From contig NZ_WQLA01000006.1 in NCBI RefSeq assembly GCF_009755275.1, positions 1 to 64,000 of the forward strand: DNA of 64,000 bases. The letters run 5' to 3'. Position numbers and translations under genes: made by a program. Within the stretch, counting starts at the first letter, position 1. Each line of letters begins with the position of its first letter. The notes under the pieces are model-generated. The model searched no databases. It was not told the origin of the DNA and saw nothing but the letters and a program-made list of their open reading frames with translations. Positions 53,942-63,375 of the stretch are shown here, piece after piece. The stretch is from Mucilaginibacter aquatilis. GTDB lineage: Bacteria > Bacteroidota > Bacteroidia > Sphingobacteriales > Sphingobacteriaceae.

Positions 53942-54900
53942 TGAGAAGAAAGATTTCTGTAGTGATTCCTTCATTTAATGAAGAAGGAAATATTGAGGTT
54001 TTAGCTACCAAACTGGTAGAAGTACTGAAAAAGGTAAATTACGACTACGAGGTAATTTTCGTTGATGACGGAAGCTCGGACGGTACATTAAACAGCTTAA
54101 AAACGCTAAACGGGTTAGATGAAAACCTTTACTACCTTGAATTATCGCGCAACTTTGGGCATCAAAATGCGCTAAAAGCCGGGTATGATTATGCTGATGG
54201 CGATGCTGTTATCAGCATGGATAGTGATATGCAGCACCCACCCGATATGATTCCGCAGTTTTTGGAAAAATGGGAAGCCGGGTATGACGTTGTTTATACC
54301 TGCCGCGAGTACCAGGATGAGGCTACTTTTTTCAAGACTAAATCATCGGATTTATTCTACTCGGTAATTAATTCCCTATCCGACACTAAACTGGAGCGCG
54401 GCACGGCCGATTTCCGCTTGATCGATCGGAAGGTAGCCAATGTGCTAAGCAGTTTAACTGAGGATGGCTTGTTCATTCGAGGCCTCATTAAATGGCTTGG
54501 CTTTAAACAATACGGCATACATTACCAGTGCGATGCACGTTTTTCGGGCAAGAGCAAATATAATTTAAAAAAGATGTTGCGCTTTGCCGTGCAGGGTATT
54601 ACTGCGTTCAGTGTTAAGCCGCTTAACATGGCTATTGGCATCGGTGGCTTTTTTGCTGCCTGCAGTTTGCTGTACATACCCTATATTTTAATAAGTTACT
54701 TTGATGGCGAAGCCGTTTTGGGCTGGTCGTCTATTTTGGCTACTATAGTTTTTTTTGGAGGCGTTCAGCTGATGGTGATGGGTATTATTGGCCTATACCT
54801 AGGCAAACTGTTTATGCAAAGTAAACAGCGCCCCAACTACATCATTCGTTCAACAAACTTACAACGCATAACTCATGATAATACTAAGCTTCGATATTGA
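53941..54900 (+). CDS. GT2 glycosyltransferase, polyprenyl-phosphate sugar synthase type
   Basis: 319 residues. The GT-A motifs are VVIPSFNEEGNIEVLATKLV (cut), VIFVDDGSSDGTL and MDSDMQHPPDM, then two C-terminal membrane helices (about 235-255, 270-295). This layout matches dolichol/undecaprenyl-phosphate glycosyltransferases such as GtrB or ArnC, which load a sugar on a lipid carrier for a membrane transferase. The GT87 protein encoded just before would be a natural user of the product. The gene overlaps its neighbours on both sides. Confidence 0.88.
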   Translation: MRRKISVVIPSFNEEGNIEVLATKLVEVLKKVNYDYEVIFVDDGSSDGTLNSLKTLNGLDENLYYLELSRNFGHQNALKAGYDYADGDAVISMDSDMQHPPDMIPQFLEKWEAGYDVVYTCREYQDEATFFKTKSSDLFYSVINSLSDTKLERGTADFRLIDRKVANVLSSLTEDGLFIRGLIKWLGFKQYGIHYQCDARFSGKSKYNLKKMLRFAVQGITAFSVKPLNMAIGIGGFFAACSLLYIPYILISYFDGEAVLGWSSILATIVFFGGVQLMVMGIIGLYLGKLFMQSKQRPNYIIRSTNLQRITHDNTKLRY

Positions 54901-55672
54901 GGAGTTTGACATGCCCTTTGAATATGGCAAAAGCATTCCCTTTGATGAACAGCTTTCCATATCAACCCAGGGCACTTTAAGCATTTTAAAAATTTTAAAA
55001 GATGCCGGTGTTAAGGCCACGTTTTACACCACGGCCAACTATGCCATACACAAGCCCCAAATTGTACGTCAAATAATTGATGAAGGGCATGAGCTGGCAT
55101 CACACGGTTTTTATCATTCTGATTTTAAGCCCGAGCATCTTTTACAATCAAAAGCCAAGCTTGAAGAAATTGGCGGTGTTGCGGTTAAAGGCTACCGCAT
55201 GGCAAGGATGATGCCTGTAGATGAACGTGAGATTGAAAAGGCCGGTTACGTGTATAATTCGTCGATAAACCCAACATGGTTGCCGGGCCGTTATAATAAC
55301 TTCAGTAAGCCACGTAAGTGGTTTTATCATCAAAACGTGTTACAGTTGCCTTCATCAGTATCGCCGCTTATACGTTTTCCATTGTTTTGGCTCAGCTTTC
55401 ACAACCTGCCCATGGGAGTTATTAAGATGCTTAGTTCAGCTACACATCGCAAAGACGGGTATTTGAATTTGTATTTCCATCCGTGGGAATTTACCGACTT
55501 GGATCAACCTGAGCGCTTTAACTTTCCGAAATATGTAGTACGCAACACCGGTGAGGCGTTTATCAACCGCCTCAGCACATTCATAGCATGGGCAAAGGGC
55601 AAGGGTTTTGAATTTTCACGCACAGATGCATTCGTTGCTGCTATACAGGATAACCCAATTCTGAAGAAATAA
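54875..55672 (+). CDS. Polysaccharide deacetylase (NodB-like)
   Basis: 265 residues, starting 26 bases inside the end of the GT2 gene. MIILSFDIEEFDMP has the metal Asp region, and DEGHELASHGFYHSDFK gives the HxxxH pair of the NodB fold; YFHPWEF is the last motif. It has no clear signal peptide, so it may act on a lipid-linked sugar at the cytosolic face; this is inference. Together with the GT87 and GT2 genes it suggests a deacetylated glycolipid. Confidence 0.87.
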   Translation: MIILSFDIEEFDMPFEYGKSIPFDEQLSISTQGTLSILKILKDAGVKATFYTTANYAIHKPQIVRQIIDEGHELASHGFYHSDFKPEHLLQSKAKLEEIGGVAVKGYRMARMMPVDEREIEKAGYVYNSSINPTWLPGRYNNFSKPRKWFYHQNVLQLPSSVSPLIRFPLFWLSFHNLPMGVIKMLSSATHRKDGYLNLYFHPWEFTDLDQPERFNFPKYVVRNTGEAFINRLSTFIAWAKGKGFEFSRTDAFVAAIQDNPILKK

Positions 55673-55709
55673 ACCGGCAGGTACTTAACAAACAGTATAT
55701 CAGATTATC

Positions 55710-55737
55710 AAAAAACTAATCAAATGATTAGTTTTTT
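55710..55737. terminator. AT-rich terminator after the deacetylase
   Basis: An 11-bp perfect stem (AAAAAACTAAT / ATTAGTTTTTT) with a CAAATG loop and a T tract. Confidence 0.75.
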
Positions 55738-55770
55738 ACTTTTCGCTCACAATACTCCTATTTAATTGCG

Positions 55771-55778
55771 TATTTTTG
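55771..55778 (+). promoter_or_regulatory. -7 box upstream of the DUF5686 gene
   Basis: TATTTTTG, a full TAnnTTTG match; the leader to the ATG at 55953 would be about 170 nt. No structure is recognised in it. Confidence 0.45.
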
Positions 55779-55952
55779 CAAAATATAAGCAAACTTAATA
55801 GTTATATAATTACGTAACATCATAAAATATACAGCGTCTTAGGTAGAGTTTAAACGGCCGGTAAAAGTTAAAAGATTATTAGAAACATGGCATTTTACAC
55901 TTTCCCCGTTAATTATTACTCAAAAGTTTGTTACGGCGTCCTTAAAATTAAA

Positions 55953-58511
55953 ATGTGTTACAAAGGTTATTTTAAATATTTATTAGTTGCTTTATTACTA
56001 TTTACAGCGGTTACAGCTGTAAATGCTCAAAATACTATAGTAACCGGTTTTGTTACCGATGCTGCCACTAAGCAGCCTTTATCATACGTAACGGTTAGCT
56101 TTCCGGGTACAACCACGGGTATAAACACTGATAGTAAAGGCCGTTATACCCTTTCCACATCTAACCGTAGTTATACTAAGCTGCAAGTTTCTTTTGTAGG
56201 TTATAAAACATCAATTATTGATATTACGCCAGGCAAAGAGCAAACTGTAAACGTTAAACTACAACCTGATAACACTGAACTTGATGCTGTACTTATTAGA
56301 CGCGGCAAAAAGAAGAAGTACAGCAATAAAGATAACCCTGCAGTAGAACTCATTAGAAAAGTAATAGCTAACAAAGAAAAAAACCGGCCCGAAGCATACA
56401 ATTACGTAGAGTACAAAGGTTATGAGCGCCTTAACTTTTCGTTCATTAACGTGTCGGAAAACTTTAGCGATAAAAAGTTCTTCCGCAGGTACAAATTCCT
56501 GCTCGATAACCGCGATACCACAACCGTACCAGGAAAAAACCTCTTACCCGTATACCTGAACGAAAAAGTATACCAGTATTACTACAGCAAAAACCCTGAA
56601 AGAAAAAAAACAACTGTATTAGGAGAAAAAGGGGTAAACTTTGGTAGCTTTTTGGATAGTGAGGGTATTGGCGTTTACTTTAAGCACCTCTATCAAAACG
56701 TTGATATTTATGCCAACAGTACCGTTTTGGTAACTAACGAGTTTTTAAGTCCTATATCTGACGCTGCACCCTCAAGCTATAAATTCTTTATTACTGACAC
56801 CATTGTTGTCGACAATAACAAGGTGGTTGAGCTAAGCTTTACACCGCGTAATACCAACGACCAGCTTTTTGAAGGCAGCATATACATAACGCTTGACGGT
56901 AACTACGCAGTACAAAAAGCCGACCTTACCATTAACCGCAAAATTAATTTGAACTGGGTAAAATCAATGCACATTATGCTTGACTTTGCCCGCAACACTG
57001 ATGGACGCTATTACCTGAGCCGCAGTAATACCATGGCCGATTTTGGCATGTCTAAAAACAAAAAAGGCGGCTTATTTGGGCAACGTTTGGCAACATTCAA
57101 TAATTATGTTACCAACGTGCCACGACCTGATACTACTTATCAGGGAACGCAGGAAATAACCTCCGATGCAGTAAAGCATCGCAGTGACGATTTTTGGGCG
57201 CAACAGCGGCAAGATACGCTTACCGGGCCGCAATCAAAGGTATATGCCAACATTGACAGCCTGGGCCGCATGAAATCCTTCCGCCGTACGGTTGACATTG
57301 CTTCATTGTTTTTATTTGGTTATAAACAAATTGGCCCGTTTGACCTAGGTCCGGCAAATGCATTTTATAGCTTTAACCCGGTTGAAGGATTCAGGCTGCG
57401 TGTAGGCGGGCGTACAAACGTTGAATTCAGTAAACGGGTTTTGCTTGAGGGCTACACTGCATACGGCTTTAAAGATCAGCGTTGGAAATACTTTTTATCC
57501 GGAACCTTTTCGCTCAATAACAGCTCTATATTCAGGTTTCCGCAACACTACATTAAAGTAGGCGTCCAACGTGATACCCGCATACCCGGACAAGAGTTGC
57601 TGTTTTTACGCGAAGACAATTTTTTGCTTTCATTTAAGCGCGGAAATAACGACAAGTATTTATATAACGATAATTACCGTATAGACTACCTTAAAGAGTT
57701 TTCTAACCATTTTTCAATAGGAGTTGGTTTACGTAAATGGACACAGGAACCCGCAGGATCCTTATATTTTGACAACAGTATAAACGGTTTGGCCAACCGC
57801 GTTCATGATCTTACCACATCTGAAGCAACGCTTACATTACGCTATGCACCGCACGAAGAATTTTATCAGGGCAAAGTGTACCGTAAATCATTTATTAATA
57901 AATACCCAATTATCACCCTCAATTATACTAAAGGCTTTAAAAACGTTTTCAGGGGTGAGTATGATTACAATGACATATCACTGAATATTTACAAACACGT
58001 TTTCATGAAGAAACTTGGCGAGGCTGATATATGGATTGACGGTGGTAACACTTTCGGGCAGGTACCTTACCCATTACTTACCATACACCGCGCTAACCAA
58101 ACGTTTGCGTATGATCCTATCTCGTACAACCTCATGAATTTCCTGGAGTTTGTAAGTGATCACTATGCAAGTATCAACGTTGATCAGCATTTCAAAGGGT
58201 TGCTGTTTAACCGTATTCCGCTGTTAAAAAAACTTAAATGGCGCGAGGTAGCCTCTGTAAAATCTTTATGGGGCGGCATCCGTGATGAAAATAATCCCGA
58301 CCTTCATCCATCACTATACGAGTTTCCAAAAGAAAGTAACGGCGCACCTATTACCTACGCTTTGGGTAGCAAGCCGTATGTTGAAGGCAGTGTAGGTATC
58401 GAAAATATTTTTAAGGTTTTAAGGGTTGACCTCGTTAGGCGTTTTAACTACCTCGATCATGCAAACATTGCCGATTGGGGTATCAGAACCCGTATACAAT
58501 TTATTTTTTAA
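55953..58511 (+). CDS. DUF5686 outer-membrane protein with CarboxypepD-regulatory-like domain
   Basis: 852 residues from the ATG at 55953, which places a signal peptide (YLLVALLLFTAVTAVNAQ) near the start; an upstream ATG would add 22 residues. A carboxypeptidase-regulatory-like domain (IVTGFVTDAATKQPLSYVTV) is followed by the DUF5686 region and a beta-barrel-like C-terminal half ending in RTRIQFIF, with the final aromatic typical of outer-membrane proteins. It lies 33 bases upstream of the lipid gene run and may be co-transcribed. Its role is unknown. Confidence 0.85.
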   Translation: MCYKGYFKYLLVALLLFTAVTAVNAQNTIVTGFVTDAATKQPLSYVTVSFPGTTTGINTDSKGRYTLSTSNRSYTKLQVSFVGYKTSIIDITPGKEQTVNVKLQPDNTELDAVLIRRGKKKKYSNKDNPAVELIRKVIANKEKNRPEAYNYVEYKGYERLNFSFINVSENFSDKKFFRRYKFLLDNRDTTTVPGKNLLPVYLNEKVYQYYYSKNPERKKTTVLGEKGVNFGSFLDSEGIGVYFKHLYQNVDIYANSTVLVTNEFLSPISDAAPSSYKFFITDTIVVDNNKVVELSFTPRNTNDQLFEGSIYITLDGNYAVQKADLTINRKINLNWVKSMHIMLDFARNTDGRYYLSRSNTMADFGMSKNKKGGLFGQRLATFNNYVTNVPRPDTTYQGTQEITSDAVKHRSDDFWAQQRQDTLTGPQSKVYANIDSLGRMKSFRRTVDIASLFLFGYKQIGPFDLGPANAFYSFNPVEGFRLRVGGRTNVEFSKRVLLEGYTAYGFKDQRWKYFLSGTFSLNNSSIFRFPQHYIKVGVQRDTRIPGQELLFLREDNFLLSFKRGNNDKYLYNDNYRIDYLKEFSNHFSIGVGLRKWTQEPAGSLYFDNSINGLANRVHDLTTSEATLTLRYAPHEEFYQGKVYRKSFINKYPIITLNYTKGFKNVFRGEYDYNDISLNIYKHVFMKKLGEADIWIDGGNTFGQVPYPLLTIHRANQTFAYDPISYNLMNFLEFVSDHYASINVDQHFKGLLFNRIPLLKKLKWREVASVKSLWGGIRDENNPDLHPSLYEFPKESNGAPITYALGSKPYVEGSVGIENIFKVLRVDLVRRFNYLDHANIADWGIRTRIQFIF

Positions 58512-58544
58512 TTAATTTAGCGCCGGAATTTCCGGTTTAAACAA

Positions 58545-59264
58545 ATGGCACAGCAAACATCGTTACGTACAAATTTGCAGTTAGGCATTTACCGCGTAAT
58601 CGATCCTTTTGTAAAGGTTTTGATTAAAGTTGGCCTTACTCCAAACGCAGTAACCCTTATAGGTTTTATTTTAAATATTGGTGTAGCCGGCATATTTATA
58701 TGGGGAGCTGAAGAATCAACCCGCGACGATTTATCAGAAGTGGGCTGGGCAGGTGCGTTAATATTATTTGCAGGCTTGTTTGATATGTTAGACGGACAAG
58801 TAGCCCGTCTGGGCAATATGAAATCTGTATTCGGTGCCCTGTTTGATTCTGTTTTAGACCGTTACAGTGAGTTGATTATGTTTTTAGGCATATGTTACTA
58901 CCTCGTTGCCAACCATTATTTCTTAAGCTCAATATTTGCCTTTGTAGCCCTTATAGGATCAATGATGGTAAGCTATGTACGTGCCCGTGCCGAAGGTTTA
59001 GGCGTTGAAATAAAAGGCGGGCTAATGCAGCGTCCCGAACGTGTGGTGACCATTGGCCTGTTTGCTCTTATTTGCGGTGTTACCTCGGCCTACATAGGCG
59101 GCGATTTTAAATGGTATATTCCAGGTATCAAATATCACGTATTTGAAACCATGTCAATATTCACTGTGCCAATTACCATATTGGCAGTACTAACCAACCT
59201 TACCGCATTCCGCCGCCTGATGGATGCAAAAAAAGCTTTAGGCGAACTAAATAACCAAGGTTGA
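58545..59264 (+). CDS. CDP-alcohol phosphatidyltransferase family protein
   Basis: 239 residues with about six membrane helices. The family motif is complete: D80, D83-G84, A87-R88, G97, D101 and D105 (DxxDGxxAR..G..D..D). These enzymes transfer a phosphatidyl group to an alcohol such as inositol phosphate, glycerol phosphate or serine. In Bacteroides a member makes phosphatidylinositol phosphate for inositol sphingolipids. The neighbouring hydroxylase and PAP2 genes favour that type of role here; the alcohol is inferred. Confidence 0.85.
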   Translation: MAQQTSLRTNLQLGIYRVIDPFVKVLIKVGLTPNAVTLIGFILNIGVAGIFIWGAEESTRDDLSEVGWAGALILFAGLFDMLDGQVARLGNMKSVFGALFDSVLDRYSELIMFLGICYYLVANHYFLSSIFAFVALIGSMMVSYVRARAEGLGVEIKGGLMQRPERVVTIGLFALICGVTSAYIGGDFKWYIPGIKYHVFETMSIFTVPITILAVLTNLTAFRRLMDAKKALGELNNQG

Positions 59265-59275
59265 AAAATTAGTAA

Positions 59276-59860
59276 ATGAAACTGAACATCAAAATTGTAT
59301 TAAGCGGCATTGTTTTAATGCTTGCTACCATTAACGTTGCCCAGGCAGGCAGTATACCTGCCGATACCGTTAAAAACATAAATGCACTGCCAGGCAACCC
59401 ATACCCTGCGCTGCCTGCAGCTGTAAGCAGGTTGTTTTACGTACAACGTACACCCAACTCTAACACCATAGTTTACGAGCTGAATTTAGATAAAGACGGT
59501 AAACCTGATGAAGAAACGCCGGTACACCCCTACTGGATACGTTACCATGATAAAGGTGAGAAAGCAGAACTCAATTTCATTCAGCGAAAATTTGCCTATG
59601 GCGTTACCTCAAAAGCCTTAGGAAATGGCAAATATGATATCAGATTTGTGTCATACAAAAAATTTCCGCTTACGCTGATGAAGGGTGCTGACGGAAAATA
59701 TCATATCTTCGCAACTGTTTCGCAGCGCCAGTTTATTGTTAACCGAATTTTTTTGAGAATAGAAGGTGGCTCATTTTGGGTTCCGAATGTGCGCTTTGTG
59801 GAATTTAAAGGAACAGACCCGGCAACCGGTAAAGAAGTTACTGAGCGTTTTAAACCTTGA
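59276..59860 (+). CDS. DUF4833 secreted protein
   Basis: 194 residues with a signal peptide (GIVLMLATINVAQA). RLFYVQRTPNSNTIVYELNL and HPYWIRYHDKGEKAELNFIQ, then QRKFAYGVTSK, are the DUF4833 pattern. It is 11 bases after the CDP-alcohol transferase and 6 before the hydroxylase, so it belongs to the same transcript. It is probably a periplasmic beta-barrel lipid-handling protein; that is inference. Confidence 0.82.
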   Translation: MKLNIKIVLSGIVLMLATINVAQAGSIPADTVKNINALPGNPYPALPAAVSRLFYVQRTPNSNTIVYELNLDKDGKPDEETPVHPYWIRYHDKGEKAELNFIQRKFAYGVTSKALGNGKYDIRFVSYKKFPLTLMKGADGKYHIFATVSQRQFIVNRIFLRIEGGSFWVPNVRFVEFKGTDPATGKEVTERFKP

Positions 59861-59866
59861 TTAGTG

Positions 59867-60493
59867 ATGAAAAAGAATTACGTTTCCAACTCGAGTGAAT
59901 CTGTGCGTATGTTTAAAAGCGACCTTTTAGAAGCGCTTTCAAAAGTACACTGGACAGTGCCCCTTTACGTTTTTATACCTATTATAGGCTTTTTAAGTTA
60001 CTGGGCATTCACCCATACCGGCATTACTGTAGCCGGCTTTTTTGGCCTTATGGTGGCCGGGCTTGCTTTTTGGACTTTTGCCGAGTACATTTTACACCGC
60101 TACGTATTTCATTTTGTGCCAAAAGCTGAATGGGCTTTACGTATACATTTTATTTTTCATGGCGTTCACCATGATTATCCAAGTGATGCAAAACGGTTAG
60201 TAATGCCCCCATCGGCAAGTATACCAATGGCAACTATATTGTTTTTGCTATTTAACTGGATATTACCTGAGGGATATATCTTCTCATTTTTCCCTGGTTT
60301 TCTTATAGGTTACCTTGTATATGATATATCTCATTACGCTATACATCACTTTAACTTTAAAGGTGGTATGTGGAAGCGTATTAAACAACATCATATGCTG
60401 CACCATTACCAAGACCCAAGCAAAGGTTACGGTGTTAGCTCACCAATTTGGGATAAAGTTTTCGGCTCTGATTTCATAAAAAAGGCTAAATGA
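59867..60493 (+). CDS. Fatty-acid/sphingolipid hydroxylase (sterol desaturase superfamily)
   Basis: 208 residues from the ATG at 59867. It has four helices and the eight-His di-iron signature: HRYVFH (about 78-83), HGVHHDYPSD, HYAIHHF and HHMLHH. Short proteins of this kind include the ceramide fatty-acid 2-hydroxylase (FA2H/Scs7-type). In Sphingobacteriaceae, ceramides commonly carry 2-hydroxy acyl chains, so this is a plausible source; that link is inferred. Its end overlaps the PAP2-like gene by 4 bases. Confidence 0.85.
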   Translation: MKKNYVSNSSESVRMFKSDLLEALSKVHWTVPLYVFIPIIGFLSYWAFTHTGITVAGFFGLMVAGLAFWTFAEYILHRYVFHFVPKAEWALRIHFIFHGVHHDYPSDAKRLVMPPSASIPMATILFLLFNWILPEGYIFSFFPGFLIGYLVYDISHYAIHHFNFKGGMWKRIKQHHMLHHYQDPSKGYGVSSPIWDKVFGSDFIKKAK

Positions 60494-61428
60494 GTTTTGC
60501 CCTATCGAAGGGTGCCCCGGTAACTTTTAAAAACTTTTTAATTGTTACCCTGGCCGCTGTTTCTTACCTTCTGGCATCTTACTTCCTTGTTGGGTTTAAA
60601 AGTGATCAGATTGTGTTAATCTGTATCTTTTATACTCTTTTCTATGCCTCAGGGGTTACCCGCAAGTTTGTGCTCGGCTTTTCGATATTCATTGTATACT
60701 GGATCATCTTTGATTACATGAAAGCTTTTCCAAACTACAATTACAAAGCTGTTCACTTGTCTGAGCTTTATAATTTTGAGAAGCATCTATTTGGCATGGA
60801 ACAGGCTGGCACTATAGTTACACCAAATGAGTACTGGCGCATTCATGGCACCACTTTCTTAGATATTTTAACAGGACTATTTTACCTCTGCTGGATTCCG
60901 GTTCCGCTCGGCTTCGCAGCCTATCTGTTTTTTACACGTAAACGTGAGTTCCTCTATTTTTCGTTAACATTTGTACTGGTAAACCTGCTTGGGTTTGTGG
61001 TGTATTACACGTATCCGGCTGCACCACCGTGGTATATTCAATATCATGGCTTTCACTTTTTTAAGGCTACCCCCGGCAATACAGCAGGTTTGAGCAAGTT
61101 TGATGCGTACTTTGGCATCTCGCTTTTTAAAGATATCTATTCCAAAGGTTCTAACGTATTTGCGGCAATGCCATCGCTGCACTCAAGCTATCCTTTAATA
61201 GTGGTTTATTACGGTTTAAAAAATAAACTTGGCTGGGCTAATATTTTTTTTATAACGGTTACTGTAGGTATATGGTTCGCTGCTGTATACACCAGCCATC
61301 ACTATTTTCTTGATGTACTTGCTGGTATTACTACTGCTGCATTAGGTATTGCGTTATTCAACCTCATTGTAACAAAATCAAGGCTTATAACTGGTTGGCT
61401 GAACCGTTACGAAGCTATAATTCAATAA
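60490..61428 (+). CDS. PAP2/AUR1-like membrane phosphotransferase (candidate IPC synthase)
   Basis: 312 residues with six or more helices. The catalytic motifs are YTYPAAPPWY (about 174-183), AMPSLHSSYP (about 226-235) and YTSHHYFLD (about 267-275), the PSLH and HHxxxD pattern of the AUR1-type PAP2 branch, including inositol phosphorylceramide synthases. Such enzymes move a phospho-head group onto ceramide. The ATG overlaps the hydroxylase stop (ATGA). It is last of the tightly spaced lipid genes. Confidence 0.82.
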   Translation: MSFALSKGAPVTFKNFLIVTLAAVSYLLASYFLVGFKSDQIVLICIFYTLFYASGVTRKFVLGFSIFIVYWIIFDYMKAFPNYNYKAVHLSELYNFEKHLFGMEQAGTIVTPNEYWRIHGTTFLDILTGLFYLCWIPVPLGFAAYLFFTRKREFLYFSLTFVLVNLLGFVVYYTYPAAPPWYIQYHGFHFFKATPGNTAGLSKFDAYFGISLFKDIYSKGSNVFAAMPSLHSSYPLIVVYYGLKNKLGWANIFFITVTVGIWFAAVYTSHHYFLDVLAGITTAALGIALFNLIVTKSRLITGWLNRYEAIIQ

Positions 61429-61525
61429 TTTAGGTCCTAATTTTCCACAATTTTACTCCTTATTGTGGATATCCGTTAATCAGGCATGTGATTTGTATAT
61501 TAAATTGTACATATCATTTCTGATT

Positions 61526-62344
61526 ATGAAAAAGATTTTTTTACTACTTACTTATATATCAGCATTTACTGTAGGCGTTAAAGCCGATACTTTAGATAGC
61601 CTTAAACAGCAATTACAGCTTACTACCGATGATAAGGCAAAGGCTATAATATATAATAGCATGGCTGATTGCTACCTGTCATTTAAAACTGCACCCAACA
61701 GCTATACTAAACGCATTAACTACGAAAATGCTGTTAATTATACCATGCTGGCCATGAAAACATACTACAAGTATAGTGATACTACGGGTATGATTTATAG
61801 CTATAGCAACCTATCGCGTGCATACCGTTCGCAGCGTAAGTTTGCACAAGCTAAATGGTTTATTCTGCAAGCCAATACCCTCTCAAGACACCAGAAGGCT
61901 GTACCGTCAATCATAAATACTCTTGTTGATTTGGCTGCCATCAAAATTGATATCAAAGATTACAATTTGGCAAAAAAAGACTTGAAAGAGGCTCACCGCC
62001 TAGCAATGAAAAACAAATTAGCTGAACAGGACTCATCTGTAAAAATTGCTTATAGCCGTTTATATACCTTTATTCAGGTACCTCCTGCCGAAAATGTATT
62101 CCAGGGGCTTGATGAAACTATCAAAAATGAAGAGTTAGCATATGCAGCTAAGCAAAAAAAACTAGCTGCTCTGGCATCTTTAAAACAACTGAAGAAAACA
62201 CAAACAGGCAAAAAGAAATTGCTTGCAGCAACTGCAGCATCAAAAATACCTGTACAACAAATTAAGCTAACGGCACCAACTATTAACTGGGAAACCCCTT
62301 CAAGTAAAACAAATACTGATAGTTTGAAAACAGTTTCGTTATAG
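61526..62344 (+). CDS. Secreted TPR-like helical repeat protein
   Basis: 272 residues from the ATG at 61526, which starts a signal peptide (IFLLLTYISAFTVGVKA). Helical repeats (about 30-190; for example AINYTMLAMKTYYKYSDTT-type units and KDYNLAKKDLKEAHRLAMKN) resemble tetratricopeptides. The end is Lys/Thr-rich. It is short for the family and has no fused output domain, unlike two-component sensors of that design. Its function is unknown. Confidence 0.7.
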   Translation: MKKIFLLLTYISAFTVGVKADTLDSLKQQLQLTTDDKAKAIIYNSMADCYLSFKTAPNSYTKRINYENAVNYTMLAMKTYYKYSDTTGMIYSYSNLSRAYRSQRKFAQAKWFILQANTLSRHQKAVPSIINTLVDLAAIKIDIKDYNLAKKDLKEAHRLAMKNKLAEQDSSVKIAYSRLYTFIQVPPAENVFQGLDETIKNEELAYAAKQKKLAALASLKQLKKTQTGKKKLLAATAASKIPVQQIKLTAPTINWETPSSKTNTDSLKTVSL

Positions 62345-62373
62345 CTGTAAGCTTGCAATAACCATTAAACAAT

Positions 62374-62400
62374 AAAAGCAGCACTTGGGGTGCTGCTTTT
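62374..62400. terminator. Terminator between convergent genes
   Basis: An 11-bp perfect stem (AAAAGCAGCAC / GTGCTGCTTTT) with a TTGGG loop and flanking A/T tracts. Confidence 0.88.
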
Positions 62401-62406
62401 TATTGT

Positions 62407-63273
62407 TTAATGTAGTGCCTTGCGCTTTAACAGGCCGCCGGTAGTATCATCAATACTGTGCTGTATAATAAACGCAGCAGGATCTATCTTTATAATCTTC
62501 TCCTTTAATGCCGGTACCTCTAAGCGGGTTACTACGGTGAATATAATATCTCGTGTTTCGTTAATATGACCGTCCTTACCATAACCGCTTTTGCCTTGAT
62601 AAATGGTAACACCGCGTCCCATTTGCATGGTGATGACCTTTCGTATTACCTCACTTTTTAATGATATTACCGTTATACCGGTGTACTGTTCAATACCATT
62701 CAAAATCAAATCAATCATTTTTGAAGCCGATACGTAGGTTAGTATGGAGTACATGGCTCGCTCAATACCTAAAAAATATGCAGCTGTAGAAAAGATGACG
62801 ATATTCAGAATTAATACAATGTCACTTATTTTAAGTAGCTGCGCCTTACGGCTCAAAAGTAGTGCAGCTATCTCGGTACCATCAAGCACCGCACCGCCGC
62901 GCATGGCAAAGCCAATACCCACTCCAATAAACACACCACCAAAAACCGCTGTTAACAGCTTATCAGGCGTTATATCAGGAAAATGCACAAATGCCACACA
63001 CAATGATAACCCGATGATGCCTACAGTACTTTTAAATGCAAACTGTGCACCGAGCCTTTTATAGCCTAATATCAAAAACGGGATATTCAGCAACACAATA
63101 TATATGGCAATAGATGTATCGGTTATATTGCCTATAAGCATTGATATACCCGTTACCCCACCATCAATAAAGTGGCTCGATAATAAAAAACCCTTTAACC
63201 CTAAAGCCGCCGAAAAAATTCCTAAAACAATTAACAACCAGTCTATAGCAATCTTTTCTTTAGTAACTTTCAT
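62407..63273 (-). CDS. YitT-family membrane protein (DUF161/DUF2179)
   Basis: 288 residues with about five membrane helices in the first 190 residues (GVTGISMLIGN and GFAMRGGAVLDGTEIAALLL are YitT signatures). A C-terminal cytosolic DUF2179 domain follows (SLKSEVIRKVITMQMGRGVTIYQGKSGYG is cut here). Its role is unknown; some members are linked to membrane transport. It is a single gene. Confidence 0.88.
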   Translation of the reverse strand: MKVTKEKIAIDWLLIVLGIFSAALGLKGFLLSSHFIDGGVTGISMLIGNITDTSIAIYIVLLNIPFLILGYKRLGAQFAFKSTVGIIGLSLCVAFVHFPDITPDKLLTAVFGGVFIGVGIGFAMRGGAVLDGTEIAALLLSRKAQLLKISDIVLILNIVIFSTAAYFLGIERAMYSILTYVSASKMIDLILNGIEQYTGITVISLKSEVIRKVITMQMGRGVTIYQGKSGYGKDGHINETRDIIFTVVTRLEVPALKEKIIKIDPAAFIIQHSIDDTTGGLLKRKALH

Positions 63274-63375
63274 ATTGTAGTTGTTGCAAAATATTTTTAA
63301 ATTTATATTAATGAATACCTGTTACAACACAGGTTTGGCGGTAAGATACAAAATCGGGCTTAATTTTTGATAAGA

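Noticed and set aside
58521..58538. CCGGAATTTCCGG palindrome before the CDP-alcohol transferase gene as an operator
   Set aside because: It lies inside a probable transcript, is short, and no matching site occurs elsewhere in the window.
61444..61469. TCCACAAT/ATTGTGGA inverted repeat after the PAP2-like gene, considered as a terminator or a DnaA-type site
   Set aside because: No T run follows, the stem is AT-rich, and a single site does not make an origin; it may be a weak hairpin only.
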